Assembly: GCF_022647325.1 (NCBI RefSeq)
Contig: NZ_CP071407.1
Span: 124,001-188,000 of the forward strand
Length of the DNA: 64,000 nucleotides
Reading direction: 5' to 3'
Source: Pantoea deleyi
Lineage (GTDB): Bacteria > Pseudomonadota > Gammaproteobacteria > Enterobacterales > Enterobacteriaceae
How positions within the stretch are numbered: the stretch's first letter is position 1; the number at the start of each line of letters is the position of its first letter. The notes beneath the pieces were generated by a model. That model did not search any database, was not told where the DNA came from, and worked only from the letters and a program-made list of their open reading frames with translations. This document shows positions 36,686 to 45,007 of the stretch, piece after piece. The position numbers were made by a program, and so were the translations under genes.

Positions 36686-37498
36686 ATGGCGGTTAAAATG
36701 GATAAAGAAAAGGATACGAAGAGCGAAAAGCCATCAGGGACACAGAGCCTATTTCGTGGTCTGCATTTAATTGAGTTGCTGAGTAATTATCCTAACGGTT
36801 GTCCGCTGGCCCAGCTTGCTGAGCTGTCCGGAATGAACAAAAGCACCGTACATCGGCTATTACAGGGATTGCATAGCAGTGGTTACGTGACTCAGGCCCC
36901 TTCGCCTGGCAGTTATCGCTTAACCACCAAGTTTATTTCGGTGGGTCAGAAGGCGCTTTCGTCACTCAATATTATTCACGTCGCGGGTCCGCATCTGGAA
37001 AAACTGAATCTGGACGTGGGCGAAACCGTAAACTTCTCCAGCCGTGAAGATGACCATGTTGTGCTGATTAATAAGCTGGAACCCACGACAGGCATGATGC
37101 GCACCCGAGCCTATATTGGTCAGCATATGCCCCTTTACTGTTCAGCCATGGGCAAAATCTTTCTGGCCTGGGGCAGCGAAGATTACCTGCTGAAGTACTG
37201 GCAGAGCCACCAGGAGACTATTCAGCCGCTCACCAGAAACACCATCACCACGCTGCCTGAGATGCAGCAGGAACTGAAAGATATTCTTGTCCAGCGCACC
37301 GCGATGGATCGTGAAGAAAATGAACTGGGCGTGACCTGTATCGCGGCGCCCGTGTTCGATATTCAGCAGCGCGTGCCCTATGCCGTTTCGGTCTCACTAC
37401 CCACAGCGAAGCTGCAGCTGATTGGCGCGAAAAACCTGATGGATAAAGTAGTCGCGACCGCCCGCGCCATTTCAGAAGAGCTTGGCAGCACGGTCTGA
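36686..37498 (+). CDS. yiaJ: IclR-family repressor of the yia/sgb genes
   Basis: A 270-residue IclR-type regulator. The N-terminal winged helix reads LFRGLHLIELLSNYPNGCPLA and LSGMNKSTVHRLLQGL (recognition helix near 48-63), and the C-terminal GAF-like effector domain includes NFSSREDDHVVLINKLEP and RTRAYIGQHMPLYCSAMGKI. These stretches are nearly superimposable on E. coli YiaJ, which represses the yia operon. The N-terminal extension is charged (KEKDTKSEK). A purine-rich GGAGAGGAGAGG precedes ATG 36686; a second ATG at 36698 is also possible. The likely effector is an intermediate of the diketogulonate/ascorbate pathway. Confidence 0.94.
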   Translation: MAVKMDKEKDTKSEKPSGTQSLFRGLHLIELLSNYPNGCPLAQLAELSGMNKSTVHRLLQGLHSSGYVTQAPSPGSYRLTTKFISVGQKALSSLNIIHVAGPHLEKLNLDVGETVNFSSREDDHVVLINKLEPTTGMMRTRAYIGQHMPLYCSAMGKIFLAWGSEDYLLKYWQSHQETIQPLTRNTITTLPEMQQELKDILVQRTAMDREENELGVTCIAAPVFDIQQRVPYAVSVSLPTAKLQLIGAKNLMDKVVATARAISEELGSTV

Positions 37499-38119
37499 GA
37501 TCCTCTTTTAAGCAGCTACGTCACGTCGCTGCAAGCGTCCTGTCAATTGAGTTTTGGCCGGACAGGACGAGGGCAATCACTCAAAGTGCGACGCTACAAA
37601 TGATGCACCGTGACGGGCGATTATTTTAATAAGCCCTCTGTGCCGTCGCGGGCTGCCGACAGGGCATAAAGAAATACATTCTGTCGCGTTCCTTCCCTGA
37701 AACAAGGCCACATCAAAATTTCTCTCTTCGATTCCTTTACTGTAGCCACAAACATTCAGGTTTATTTCTGCCATACTCGATATCCCAGGCAATGCGGCTC
37801 AGATGGAAGTACGAAAAGTTTTTTTAGACCGTGTTTTTAAAAAGGAGCTGACTTACCGGTTTACAGCCATCAAAGACTTAACATCGTCGCCAGACAGCTC
37901 AACGTGAGGCCGGGAAAATACCAAACTATGAATTACTTGCAGCGTGTTTCAATCAGTGTATTGTTTCCATCAGTTGAACCCACAGCGAATAGCGGGCAGG
38001 TTGAGATTGATTGCAACACAAGATAATCTTAGCGTCTAATGTGGTAGGAAATAACTGGCCATCAAAGTCAGGTGTTTTTGCCGATGTAAACATGGATATC
38101 CATTCACGGAGGAAGGCTC
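37499..38119. other. Intergenic region with a 9-bp hairpin and a doubtful small ORF
   Basis: CGTCCTGTC (37536-37544) and GACAGGACG (37561-37569) form a 9-bp stem 38 bases after yiaJ, a possible transcription end without T tract. A minus-strand frame from ATG 37774 to 37577 (65 codons, starting MAEINLNVCGYSKG) has a moderate GGGAT signal but no known family, and I give it only about one chance in four of being real. The sequence becomes AT-rich towards 38119. Confidence 0.4.
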
Positions 38120-38611
38120 ATGAGAAGTTTGGTTTTGTCTGCGTTATTTCTGACAGCCATAACTCAGGTTTCATATGGTCAGGAAAATATTGAATACAAT
38201 GAAATTCAACAGAATGTTATTAATTTCCTTGAAAGAGTAGCGATTTCATCGGCAAGTTGTGATTTATTCAAGGAGCTTTTAGCTAAAAACCCTTCAAATG
38301 AAAATAATAAAAAAATAATGTTAGGTTATTGTGATAGCGATATTGATTTTTCGAAGCCAATATCATTCTCCGAAATGAGTACTCATGAATTTGAGGGGGT
38401 TAGTTATGTATGCGGAATCATTTCTGGTCGAACAAAAATAAATAAAAAATTAGGTGCCCGGTTTATCTCTGCTGAGCCATATCACTTGATATTGAATGTC
38501 AAATACTCACGCCGACCCATAATATATACAAGTGATAATGCATACCTGGCTAATGAGTATCATTTACAATTGAGGTCATTTAATGAACTTAACGAAAAAT
38601 ATTGCCAGTAA
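38120..38611 (+). CDS. Secreted hypothetical protein in low-GC DNA
   Basis: A 163-residue protein with a signal peptide (MRSLVLSALFLTAITQVSYG, cleavage near residue 20). The mature part is polar and rich in Asn, Ile, Lys and Ser, with five cysteines in the full protein (SSASCDLF, LGYCDSD, SYVCGII and C-terminal YCQ among them) that could form disulfides. GGAGGAAGG gives a strong ribosome binding site. Codon use is far more AT-rich than in the surrounding genes, pointing to horizontal acquisition. I do not recognise the family. It opens the islet that contains bor and the acetyltransferase. Confidence 0.75.
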   Translation: MRSLVLSALFLTAITQVSYGQENIEYNEIQQNVINFLERVAISSASCDLFKELLAKNPSNENNKKIMLGYCDSDIDFSKPISFSEMSTHEFEGVSYVCGIISGRTKINKKLGARFISAEPYHLILNVKYSRRPIIYTSDNAYLANEYHLQLRSFNELNEKYCQ

Positions 38612-38732
38612 ATGATAATTCAGGCTGATTATTACAATAAAATATCAGGTGCTTGTGTCCACGCATAGCGTATACGGTTTTCAGTATATGAAAGATATTT
38701 CCGCTTTTAGCAAACAGTGAACGGTAGTACTA

Positions 38733-38763
38733 ACGACCGGCTTTGAGCGAACAAAAGACATTG
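38733..38763. repeat. Degenerate copy 1 of an intergenic GTCCGCTTTGAGCG-type element
   Basis: GACCGGCTTTGAGCGA at 38735-38750 is followed by an AAGACATTG end. CTTTGAGCGA is shared exactly with copy 2 at 39621. It lies between the secreted-protein gene and bor. Nothing else is apparent in 38612-39138. Confidence 0.45.
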
Positions 38764-39138
38764 CTCAGGTCATGCTATGTGAGTTAACAGGGAGCAGATC
38801 AGCATAAATCGCTGCTGCATAAGCTTGAATAGAGATTTGGTCGTGCGGCAGGCGAGAAGAACAGTCCGCATTCAAAAAAACTTTTCTTAATGACGTAAAA
38901 AAGTCATAGACGATTTAACTCAGCTTAGCTGAATCGCTGCGGTAAGCATTAAAAGCGCCTGCTGTATAGAGTTTTTTTATTGCTGTACTATTAAGCAAAA
39001 CGTATCTGATAACCAAAACGTATCTGGCAGGCTTACTTGAAATTTTTCTCATGTTTCCGCTTTCGTTGCCGATAACCTGATTGCTGGCTTAGTGATGATT
39101 CACTCAGCATTTTTTTATTTTAGGTGATAAGGATATTT

Positions 39139-39429
39139 ATGAACAAGCTTTGTGTTGCTGCGTTGTTAGCTCTGAGTTTAACCGGCTGTGCGCAGCAAAC
39201 TTTCGTAATGAAACAGAATCAAGTTGGCGCGGCTACGAAAACCACCAGTCAGCCATTCTTTGTTTCAGGTATCGGTCAGCGTAAGAGCATTGATGCGGCT
39301 CAGGTGTGCGGCGGCCAGGAAAAAGTTAGTCGGGTTGAAGTGCAACAAACGTTTGTTAATGGCTTATTGAGCGTGGTGACGTTTGGTATCTACACACCAC
39401 GTGAAGCGCGCGTTTATTGCGCTATCTGA
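39139..39429 (+). CDS. bor: Bor/Iss-family lipoprotein
   Basis: A 96-residue outer-membrane lipoprotein. The start at 39139 (MNKLCVAALLALSLTGCAQQ) gives a short signal ending in the lipobox LTGC with Cys17. The mature part follows lambda Bor closely: QQTFVMK, FFVSGIGQRKSIDAAQVCGG near 44-63 and QQTFVNGLLSVVTFGIYTP near 72-90, then EARVYC. Bor and Iss proteins were first found on prophage and plasmids, where they give serum resistance in E. coli. No phage genes flank it here. AAGGA precedes the ATG, and a terminator with a TTCG loop follows. Confidence 0.93.
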   Translation: MNKLCVAALLALSLTGCAQQTFVMKQNQVGAATKTTSQPFFVSGIGQRKSIDAAQVCGGQEKVSRVEVQQTFVNGLLSVVTFGIYTPREARVYCAI

Positions 39430-39438
39430 TAATGCCTT

Positions 39439-39456
39439 AGGCCGGTTCGCCGGCCT
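39439..39456 (+). terminator. Terminator hairpin with TTCG loop after bor
   Basis: AGGCCGG/CCGGCCT closes a stable TTCG tetraloop ten bases after the bor stop, followed by TATTCTGATTCTGTT. It is a good intrinsic terminator candidate with an imperfect T tract. Confidence 0.7.
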
Positions 39457-39615
39457 TATTCTGATTCTGTTATTAAATCGTATTAGAATATTGTAATTAT
39501 TAAATTCTGCTGTCGCACTGCTGCGTGGCTTGCCTGCTGACGACGATATCCAAAACATGTTCAGGCAACGTCGTTCAGCTTGTTAAAAGCAGTGGTAATG
39601 TGTTGAGACATGTCA

Positions 39616-39646
39616 GTCCGCTTTGAGCGAGAGGCGAACCTTGACA
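39616..39646. repeat. Degenerate copy 2 of the GTCCGCTTTGAGCG-type element
   Basis: GTCCGCTTTGAGCGAGAGGC followed by GAACCTTGACA. The internal CGCTTTGAGCGAGAGGCG can fold. It lies in the gap between bor and the acetyltransferase gene (39457-39732), which otherwise shows nothing. Confidence 0.5.
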
Positions 39647-39732
39647 ATTTCTGCAGCAGACAGCGATTTTGCTGAAGTAGCAACTTCAAGCGGGTGGTTT
39701 ACTTAATTTCACAGATCATGTGATGAAATGAG

Positions 39733-40203
39733 TCATTGGCACGTCAGTTTCCGAACCATAACTGTTACCAATTCACCAGCAACTACACGTTGCTCTTGCT
39801 CTACCCATCCTAAATTTTTGTATAAAGACTGCTTATCAGGAGTGTAAAGCCAAAGTTCTGTAATATCTTGCTGAGCAGCTAACTCACTAATGCGTTTAAT
39901 CAGTCCAGAGCCTATCCCCTGACCTCGATGAGTTGAGCGTGTAATCACCTCTCCCAACCAGTAAATGCGCGCCGGAACATCTTTAAGCTCATAACAGATG
40001 AGGCTACCGGCAGCAGCCACTGTGTTCTGTGCATCTAAAGCCACTAAGGTGAATTGCCTACTATCGGTAGCATTACGCTCAATAAGACGGGTACGAATTT
40101 GTTGTAGTCCTGCCCAGGAAGGCAGGTGTGACCATTCATTAAACAGTAGTTCCGTTGTTGCATGGAGATAATCAGGGTGATCCATTAGATTTTTAATTCG
40201 CAT
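39733..40203 (-). CDS. GNAT-family N-acetyltransferase
   Basis: A 156-residue acetyltransferase from the preferred ATG at 40203 (MRIKNLMDHPDYLHATTELL), which has TCAGG upstream. The core shows VAAAGSLICYEL near 63-74, the acetyl-CoA loop THRGQGIGSGLIKRISELA near 94-112 (RGQGIG is a textbook match), and LWLYTPDKQSLYKNLGWVEQE near 120-140. This subgroup acetylates small molecules; substrate unknown. It is more AT-rich than the core genes, in line with the islet. No co-transcribed neighbour. Confidence 0.87.
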   Translation of the reverse strand: MRIKNLMDHPDYLHATTELLFNEWSHLPSWAGLQQIRTRLIERNATDSRQFTLVALDAQNTVAAAGSLICYELKDVPARIYWLGEVITRSTHRGQGIGSGLIKRISELAAQQDITELWLYTPDKQSLYKNLGWVEQEQRVVAGELVTVMVRKLTCQ

Positions 40204-40332
40204 TTTAACCTGATAGTGGTGCGTTTGAACTTCTTTATAGCACCAGAATGTATCCACCATCAATTAAAGGAATTTTGCTAAATCGACAGATCCTATGGCT
40301 TAAAAAAACTATTTTTTCGAGTAAGCTGAAAC

Positions 40333-40356
40333 GTCCGCTCCTGCCACAAAGCGGAC
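40333..40356. repeat. Copy 3 of the intergenic element (GTCCGCT/AGCGGAC hairpin)
   Basis: GTCCGCT and AGCGGAC form a 7-bp stem around a 10-base loop. It resembles a GTCCGCTT...AAGCGGAC family of intergenic elements that I recall from several gammaproteobacteria. It sits in the 466-base gap 40204-40669, which has no convincing gene. Confidence 0.5.
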
Positions 40357-40669
40357 CCCCATAAAACCAGGATTTGCCATAAACGAACGGCATACCTCTA
40401 TGCATCGTTAGCGTCGCAATATCACAGACTGAAGATCGCTTAAAATCCGCAGTATTTCCGTTTAAGGAATAGCGCGTAAAAGACAATAAAGGGGAGAATT
40501 GCATCCTTCAGGAGGCGGGAAGCGAGTCACTCACGCTTAGCTGGATGCGCCCTGCATCGGCCTGAGCTTATCGACGTGCAGAGACGCCCGGTATCATCTG
40601 TTGAGTGGTTGTTTCACCGCCCATTTCAGCGCTTTTCGCGCTGATTTTCTCTTGCGTTATCGCAGCGCA

Positions 40670-41353
40670 TCAGCCCGCGAAATGCCCAAACAGCGCGCCG
40701 GTGACGCCCGATAAGGCCATGGCCAGGCTGCTCCAGAAGCTGACGCGGATAACGCTGCGCAGCACCGGCGCGCCTCCTGCCCGGGCGGCGACGGCACCCA
40801 GAATGATCAGGGCAAGCAGGGCCGCAATCACGATCCCGGCGATGCCCTGAAGCAGCAGCGCCGCCGCAAACGGAATCACCGCGCCGAGCGTAAAACTCCC
40901 CGCCGAAAAAAGCGCCGCCTGAAGGGGCCGCGCACTAGAAGTATCTGAGATGCCGAGTTCATCGCGGGTATGGGCGTCCAGCGCATCATGTTTCATCAGG
41001 GCGGTAGCGACCTCGTGGGCTAACTCCCGGCTCAGGCCGCGATGAACATAAATCGACGCAAGTTCATGGGTTTCAGCCTGATAGTTCTCTTCCAGTTCGG
41101 CCTGCTCTTCGGCGATGGCCGCGCGTTCGGTATCTGCCTGTGACGAGACGGAGACATACTCTCCGGTCGCCATCGACATAGCTCCGGCGACGACACCCGC
41201 TACCCCGGCCAGTAAAATACTGTGCGGGGAACTGTTGGCGGCGGCCACGCCCGTAAGCAGGCTGGCGGTGGACACAATGCCATCATTGGCACCCAGCACG
41301 GCGGCCCGCAGCCAGCCAGAGCGCGAAATCTTGTGCGATTCTCCGTGTATCAA
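40670..41353 (-). CDS. VIT1/CCC1-family iron/manganese transporter
   Basis: A 227-residue membrane protein with about five hydrophobic segments. GWLRAAVLGANDGIVSTASLLTG near 13-35 and GVVAGAMSMATGEYVSVSSQAD near 54-75 are hallmark VIT motifs. The cytoplasmic acidic/histidine region EEQAELEENYQAETHELASIYVHRG near 81-105 supplies metal-binding Glu residues. The last segments (GIAGIVIAALLALIILG, ALSGVTGALFGHFAG) end the fold. Family members move ferrous iron or manganese out of the cytosol. The start is probably the TTG at 41353, eight bases after AAGGA, since no in-frame ATG fits. FetAB, another putative iron exporter, is elsewhere in the window. Confidence 0.85.
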   Translation of the reverse strand: MIHGESHKISRSGWLRAAVLGANDGIVSTASLLTGVAAANSSPHSILLAGVAGVVAGAMSMATGEYVSVSSQADTERAAIAEEQAELEENYQAETHELASIYVHRGLSRELAHEVATALMKHDALDAHTRDELGISDTSSARPLQAALFSAGSFTLGAVIPFAAALLLQGIAGIVIAALLALIILGAVAARAGGAPVLRSVIRVSFWSSLAMALSGVTGALFGHFAG

Positions 41354-41490
41354 AAGCCTGTTCCTTTCAGATCGGATAGGGAATGCCGCAGGGCTGGCAC
41401 TGTGCGAACCTCATCCCGGCCGCTGTTTTCTGTACGGGAACGTCAGGATGAGGATCGTTACTATAGCCGACAGAGGGGCGTTGTCAGCGG

Positions 41491-42111
41491 TTAATCCAGT
41501 TTTTTCAGATCGCGCTGGATGTCGGCATGTCGGCCGCTGTCAGCAATTTCGCGTCCGGGACGTGGAGCGGCTTTCAGCGCCTTATCCAGATAGCGTCTGG
41601 CAAGCGCTTTATTGCCCTGTTCGAGCTGGAAATCGCCATAGAAATAGTTGGGATCGATGCCGTCCGGGTTGATCGCCAGGGCTTTCTGCAGCATCGCTTC
41701 GGCTTTTTTATTATCGCCGAAACCTACCGGCCAGCCCGGCACCTGATAGTAAAGCGCGCCGAGGCTGGTGTAGGCCGAGCCCTGCAGCGCCTGCGGATTA
41801 ATCGCCATGGCCTTTTCCAGATCGGCCTTCGCCTGTTTGACCAGACTCAGCGCGCCCAGGCCGCCTTTTGCGCCCGCCCAGCTACTGTCGATGATTGCGC
41901 TCCAGATCAGCAGTTCAGGATCGCTGTCACGCCCCTGAACGCGATGGGCCTGCTGGCTGAGATCGCTCAGGCAGCTCTGTTTCTGGTTTTCCAGCGTGCG
42001 GTACTGGCACACTGACCACGCTTTCTGCAGAGAAGAGAGTGGCGTTTCCGCCGACGCGAGGCCGGGCAGGGCTGTCAGCGACAGCGTTAACAGTGCGAAT
42101 AGAGGTTTCAT
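41491..42111 (-). CDS. Exported TPR-repeat protein
   Basis: A 206-residue protein with a signal peptide (MKPLFALLTLSLTALPGLASA, cleavage near 21). TPR-like helices follow: VKQAKADLEKAMAINPQAL near 90-108, KKAEAMLQKALAINPDGID near 134-152 and ALARRYLDKALKAAPRPG near 168-185. These form a scaffold for protein contacts. It is the last gene of the six-gene minus-strand operon, starting directly after the SDR stop with AGCGGAGA as ribosome binding site. A periplasmic role in assembling or delivering the operon product is possible, but this is only context. Confidence 0.85.
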   Translation of the reverse strand: MKPLFALLTLSLTALPGLASAETPLSSLQKAWSVCQYRTLENQKQSCLSDLSQQAHRVQGRDSDPELLIWSAIIDSSWAGAKGGLGALSLVKQAKADLEKAMAINPQALQGSAYTSLGALYYQVPGWPVGFGDNKKAEAMLQKALAINPDGIDPNYFYGDFQLEQGNKALARRYLDKALKAAPRPGREIADSGRHADIQRDLKKLD

Positions 42112-42918
42112 TTATTTTATCTCCGCTGAAGCGTCCGACTGTAGAAAACGATTGATAACCGGCAGTTTTTTAAGCAGCGCCCGGTCAACCAGCGCAGGAA
42201 AGAGCGCATTGACACGCACAAAGATGCCCTCCATCACGCCAATTCTGGCCCGGCGGCGACCCTGGATCAGCGTGTCCGTAATAAACCGGGCGACCTCTTC
42301 CGGCGTGTCGCTCTGGTTACCCAGCGCGGCATTCATGGCGTTCACCGCTGCCGAATTCAGCCCGGTCCGCGTGGCGCGGGGCGCGGCGTACAACACCTTC
42401 ACGCCGGTTGCCGCAAGCTCGCGGCCCAGCGATTCCGAAAAGCGATGCAGCGCTGCCTTTGAGGCGCAGTAGACGCTGTAGCCCGGATGACCCAGCTCGC
42501 CCAGAATCGATCCCACATTCACAATGGTGCCGCCGGTACTGAACTGATGAATCAGCGCGCGCGTAAGGATCAGGGGGATCTCCACATTGACGCGCAGCTG
42601 CTCACGAATATCCGCAAAACTCTGCTGTTCCAGCCGCGCAAAACGACTGGTGCCGGCGTTATTAATCAGTACGTCAAGCTGCCGCCCGCCCTCAAAACAG
42701 CTGCCGAGGGAGAGGATCTCATCGTCGCTGTAGTCAAACAGGGCAAACACGGTATGCCGATCGGGGTCCTGCATCCGGTGACGCAGGTTCTCCAGTTCGC
42801 TGTGGTTGCGGCCCACCAGCCAGACGCAGGCTCCCGCCGCGGCCAGGCGCAGAGCCAGCGCCTGACCAATCCCGCCGTTGGCACCGGTCAGCACCACATT
42901 TTTATTGCGCAGTTCCAT
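42112..42918 (-). CDS. Short-chain dehydrogenase/reductase
   Basis: A 268-residue SDR. The ATG at 42918 (MELRNKNVVLTGANGGIGQALA) follows GAGG and overlaps the previous gene by 17 bases. TGANGGIG near 11-18 binds the nucleotide, VLINNAGTSRFARL near 82-95 is the NAG motif, and VGSILGELGHPGYSVYCASKAALH near 140-163 contains the catalytic Ser, Tyr and Lys (YxxxK). The C-terminal extension (about 215-268, basic and hydrophobic) resembles acyl-chain-acting SDRs. In the operon it would reduce a keto-acyl or aldehyde intermediate; this is inferred. Confidence 0.92.
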   Translation of the reverse strand: MELRNKNVVLTGANGGIGQALALRLAAAGACVWLVGRNHSELENLRHRMQDPDRHTVFALFDYSDDEILSLGSCFEGGRQLDVLINNAGTSRFARLEQQSFADIREQLRVNVEIPLILTRALIHQFSTGGTIVNVGSILGELGHPGYSVYCASKAALHRFSESLGRELAATGVKVLYAAPRATRTGLNSAAVNAMNAALGNQSDTPEEVARFITDTLIQGRRRARIGVMEGIFVRVNALFPALVDRALLKKLPVINRFLQSDASAEIK

Positions 42919-43570
42919 CAGGTACCTCAGCAAGAGCACGGAGCATGTCGCCGTAAAGCGCGTAGACGACGTTAGCGGTATGGACGATATCCTGCTGGTC
43001 GCGCGCATCGGTGACTTTGTCCATCAGGCTGGCAAAGAACTTCAGATGCTCCAGATCCAGCGCACCGTGCGACCGCAGATAAGTTGTCGCCTCTTCCGGT
43101 AACTTCAGCGCGTGCTGCAGCGATTCCGCAATCGGCGTAGCGATGTTAACGCTGGTGCCTTCCAGCACATGCACCATCCCGAATATGCACAGCGGGTTAA
43201 TGCGCTCAATACGGTAGTAGAGATAGGCGAGCATCAGCTCAATGGCCCGTCCGGGCGCGCCGTTGCGTACCGCTTCCGCATCGCCCCCGCAGGCACGGAT
43301 GTCGTTCAGGATCCATTCGTGATGCCCATATTCCTCTTCGATATACTCAGCCAGCGCCGCCCGCAGCCACTCTTTCTCGGCGGGCAGGCGGCTGCCTGCG
43401 CTCATCAGCAGGGGAACGGTATGGCTGACGTGATAAAAGGCCTGGCTGAGAAAGGCGATATACATGTCACGCGTCACGTTACCCTGGGCGCTCTGTTCGA
43501 TGACAACGCTGCTTAACATTGCGTTGCGTGCCTGTTCTGTTTGATCCTGTAATTGCTGATAAAAGGCCAT
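42902..43570 (-). CDS. Haem-oxygenase-like diiron protein (TenA/PqqC/UndA superfamily)
   Basis: A 222-residue all-helical protein. Putative metal ligands are seen in EEYGHHEWILNDI near 78-90 (Glu and His), in HVLEGTSVN near 133-141 (His, Glu) and in RSHGALDLEHLKFF near 166-179 (His, Asp/Glu, His). This is the pattern of the haem-oxygenase-like diiron oxidase superfamily, whose members include UndA, which makes terminal alkenes from fatty acids. Thiamin-type TenA enzymes have a catalytic cysteine, which I do not see at the expected place. ATG lies directly against the ligase stop. Probable role: oxidation of an activated acyl chain (inference). Confidence 0.85.
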   Translation of the reverse strand: MAFYQQLQDQTEQARNAMLSSVVIEQSAQGNVTRDMYIAFLSQAFYHVSHTVPLLMSAGSRLPAEKEWLRAALAEYIEEEYGHHEWILNDIRACGGDAEAVRNGAPGRAIELMLAYLYYRIERINPLCIFGMVHVLEGTSVNIATPIAESLQHALKLPEEATTYLRSHGALDLEHLKFFASLMDKVTDARDQQDIVHTANVVYALYGDMLRALAEVPDGTAQ

Positions 43571-45007
43571 TCAGATGTACTCCTCACAGTTCAGTATTTG
43601 ATGCTTCATCAACGTCAAGATCGCATCGCGACGCGGGCGTCCGTTGGCGGTCAGCAGCTCAGGTGATGAAATGACCGGGGTAAAAATCAGGTGGTGCGGG
43701 CGTGCGTAATCCGGTAATGCGGCGGACAACGCCAGCAGCTGTTCACGGGCGGCGGACTCCATGCCCTCCATCGCGTGGATGAGGGCCACGTTGCGCTGCA
43801 GCCCTTCGCCGAACATAACGATGCGCCGGACGGCACCGCAGCTCATCGCCTCTGCCTCAATCCACTCCGGCGAGAAGTTGCGGCCAAAAGCGGTGATCTG
43901 CACGTTGCGCGCGCGTCCGTTAATGTGGATAAAGCCTGAGGCGTCACGCTCCGCCAGATCGCCGGTGTTAACCCGCGTGCCGAACGGCGCTTCGCCCAGA
44001 TAGCCCGCGGCATTACCGGGGCTTGCCACCAGCAGGCTGCCGCTGGCGTCGAAGCTGATATCCACGCCGGGCAGAGGGCGGCCGGTGCTGCCCGCCTGGA
44101 CATTGTCGGGCAGATTCAGGGTGACGACCGAACCACACTCGGAAAGACCGTAGCCTTCGTAGACCGGCAGGCCCGCCTCTCTGGCTGCGTTCAGCAGACC
44201 GACGGCCACTTTGCCGCCGCCCGCCGCCACAAACTTCAGCGCGGCAGTGACGGACGGCATCCGGCTGTGCAGGAAGCTCAGCACGCGCAGCAGTTCGGGC
44301 ACCAGCACCAGGCTCTGCGGCTGCCAGCGCAGCAGCGCGCCGGCGAACACCTCATGGCTGAACTGGCTCGAACCGGTAAAGCCAACCTCGGAGGCGGCGG
44401 GGATCACCGTGGTGACGCCCAGCAGCAGCGGCACATAACCGCCGCAGATATTCTCCAGCAGCGTGCTCAGAGGCAGGACGACCAGATGACGCGCCAGCGC
44501 CAGCGGGGCCATCGCCGTTGCCAGCGCCGAGGCGGTCCACTCAATCCCGCGCTGCCGCAGACAGACGCCTTTTGGCTGGCCGGTGGTGCCGGAGGTGTAG
44601 GTAATCTTGACCGTGTCCCGGTGCAGTTCAGGCTGGTGCGTGCAGGGTAAGCGCTGCAACTGGCCAGCGGAAACGGGGACGGATTCACCCTCAGCCGGTG
44701 ACGCCTCACTCAGAATGGCGTCGAGGCCCGCTGAGCCGATCACCCACGAGCGCTGCTGCGGCGAAAAGAATGCCGGAATGGGCACGCAGACAATGCCCGC
44801 CTTTAAACAGGCGAGATCGGCGATGATCCAGCGCGGTCCGTTTTCCAGCGCCAGACCGAGTCGCTGAACGCCCGCCTGCTGCAGCTCAGCAGCCAGAAGA
44901 GAAACAGCCTGTTCATATTCGCGCCACGTCCAGCTTCGCGCGGTGCTGACCAGCGCCACGGCATCGGGCTGGCTGTTAGCATGACGATCAAGGGTTTCAA
45001 TGAGCAT
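43571..45007 (-). CDS. AMP-forming acyl ligase (acyl-CoA synthetase family)
   Basis: A 478-residue ANL-superfamily enzyme. The ATG at 45007 (MLIETLDRHANSQPDAVALV) overlaps the upstream gene by 11 bases; the longer open frame is an artefact. The P-loop-like ITYTSGTTGQPKGVCLRQ lies near 138-155, and YEGYGLSECGSVVTLN near 280-295 is the adenylate-binding A5 motif. VNTGDLAERDASGFIHINGRARN near 346-368 and the hinge follow. The C-terminal lysine domain ends TANGRPRRDAI near 455-465, where the catalytic lysine usually found in this motif (NGK) reads NGR. It is short for a long-chain acyl-CoA ligase. It should adenylate a carboxylic acid, but thioester formation may be affected. Confidence 0.88.
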   Translation of the reverse strand: MLIETLDRHANSQPDAVALVSTARSWTWREYEQAVSLLAAELQQAGVQRLGLALENGPRWIIADLACLKAGIVCVPIPAFFSPQQRSWVIGSAGLDAILSEASPAEGESVPVSAGQLQRLPCTHQPELHRDTVKITYTSGTTGQPKGVCLRQRGIEWTASALATAMAPLALARHLVVLPLSTLLENICGGYVPLLLGVTTVIPAASEVGFTGSSQFSHEVFAGALLRWQPQSLVLVPELLRVLSFLHSRMPSVTAALKFVAAGGGKVAVGLLNAAREAGLPVYEGYGLSECGSVVTLNLPDNVQAGSTGRPLPGVDISFDASGSLLVASPGNAAGYLGEAPFGTRVNTGDLAERDASGFIHINGRARNVQITAFGRNFSPEWIEAEAMSCGAVRRIVMFGEGLQRNVALIHAMEGMESAAREQLLALSAALPDYARPHHLIFTPVISSPELLTANGRPRRDAILTLMKHQILNCEEYI

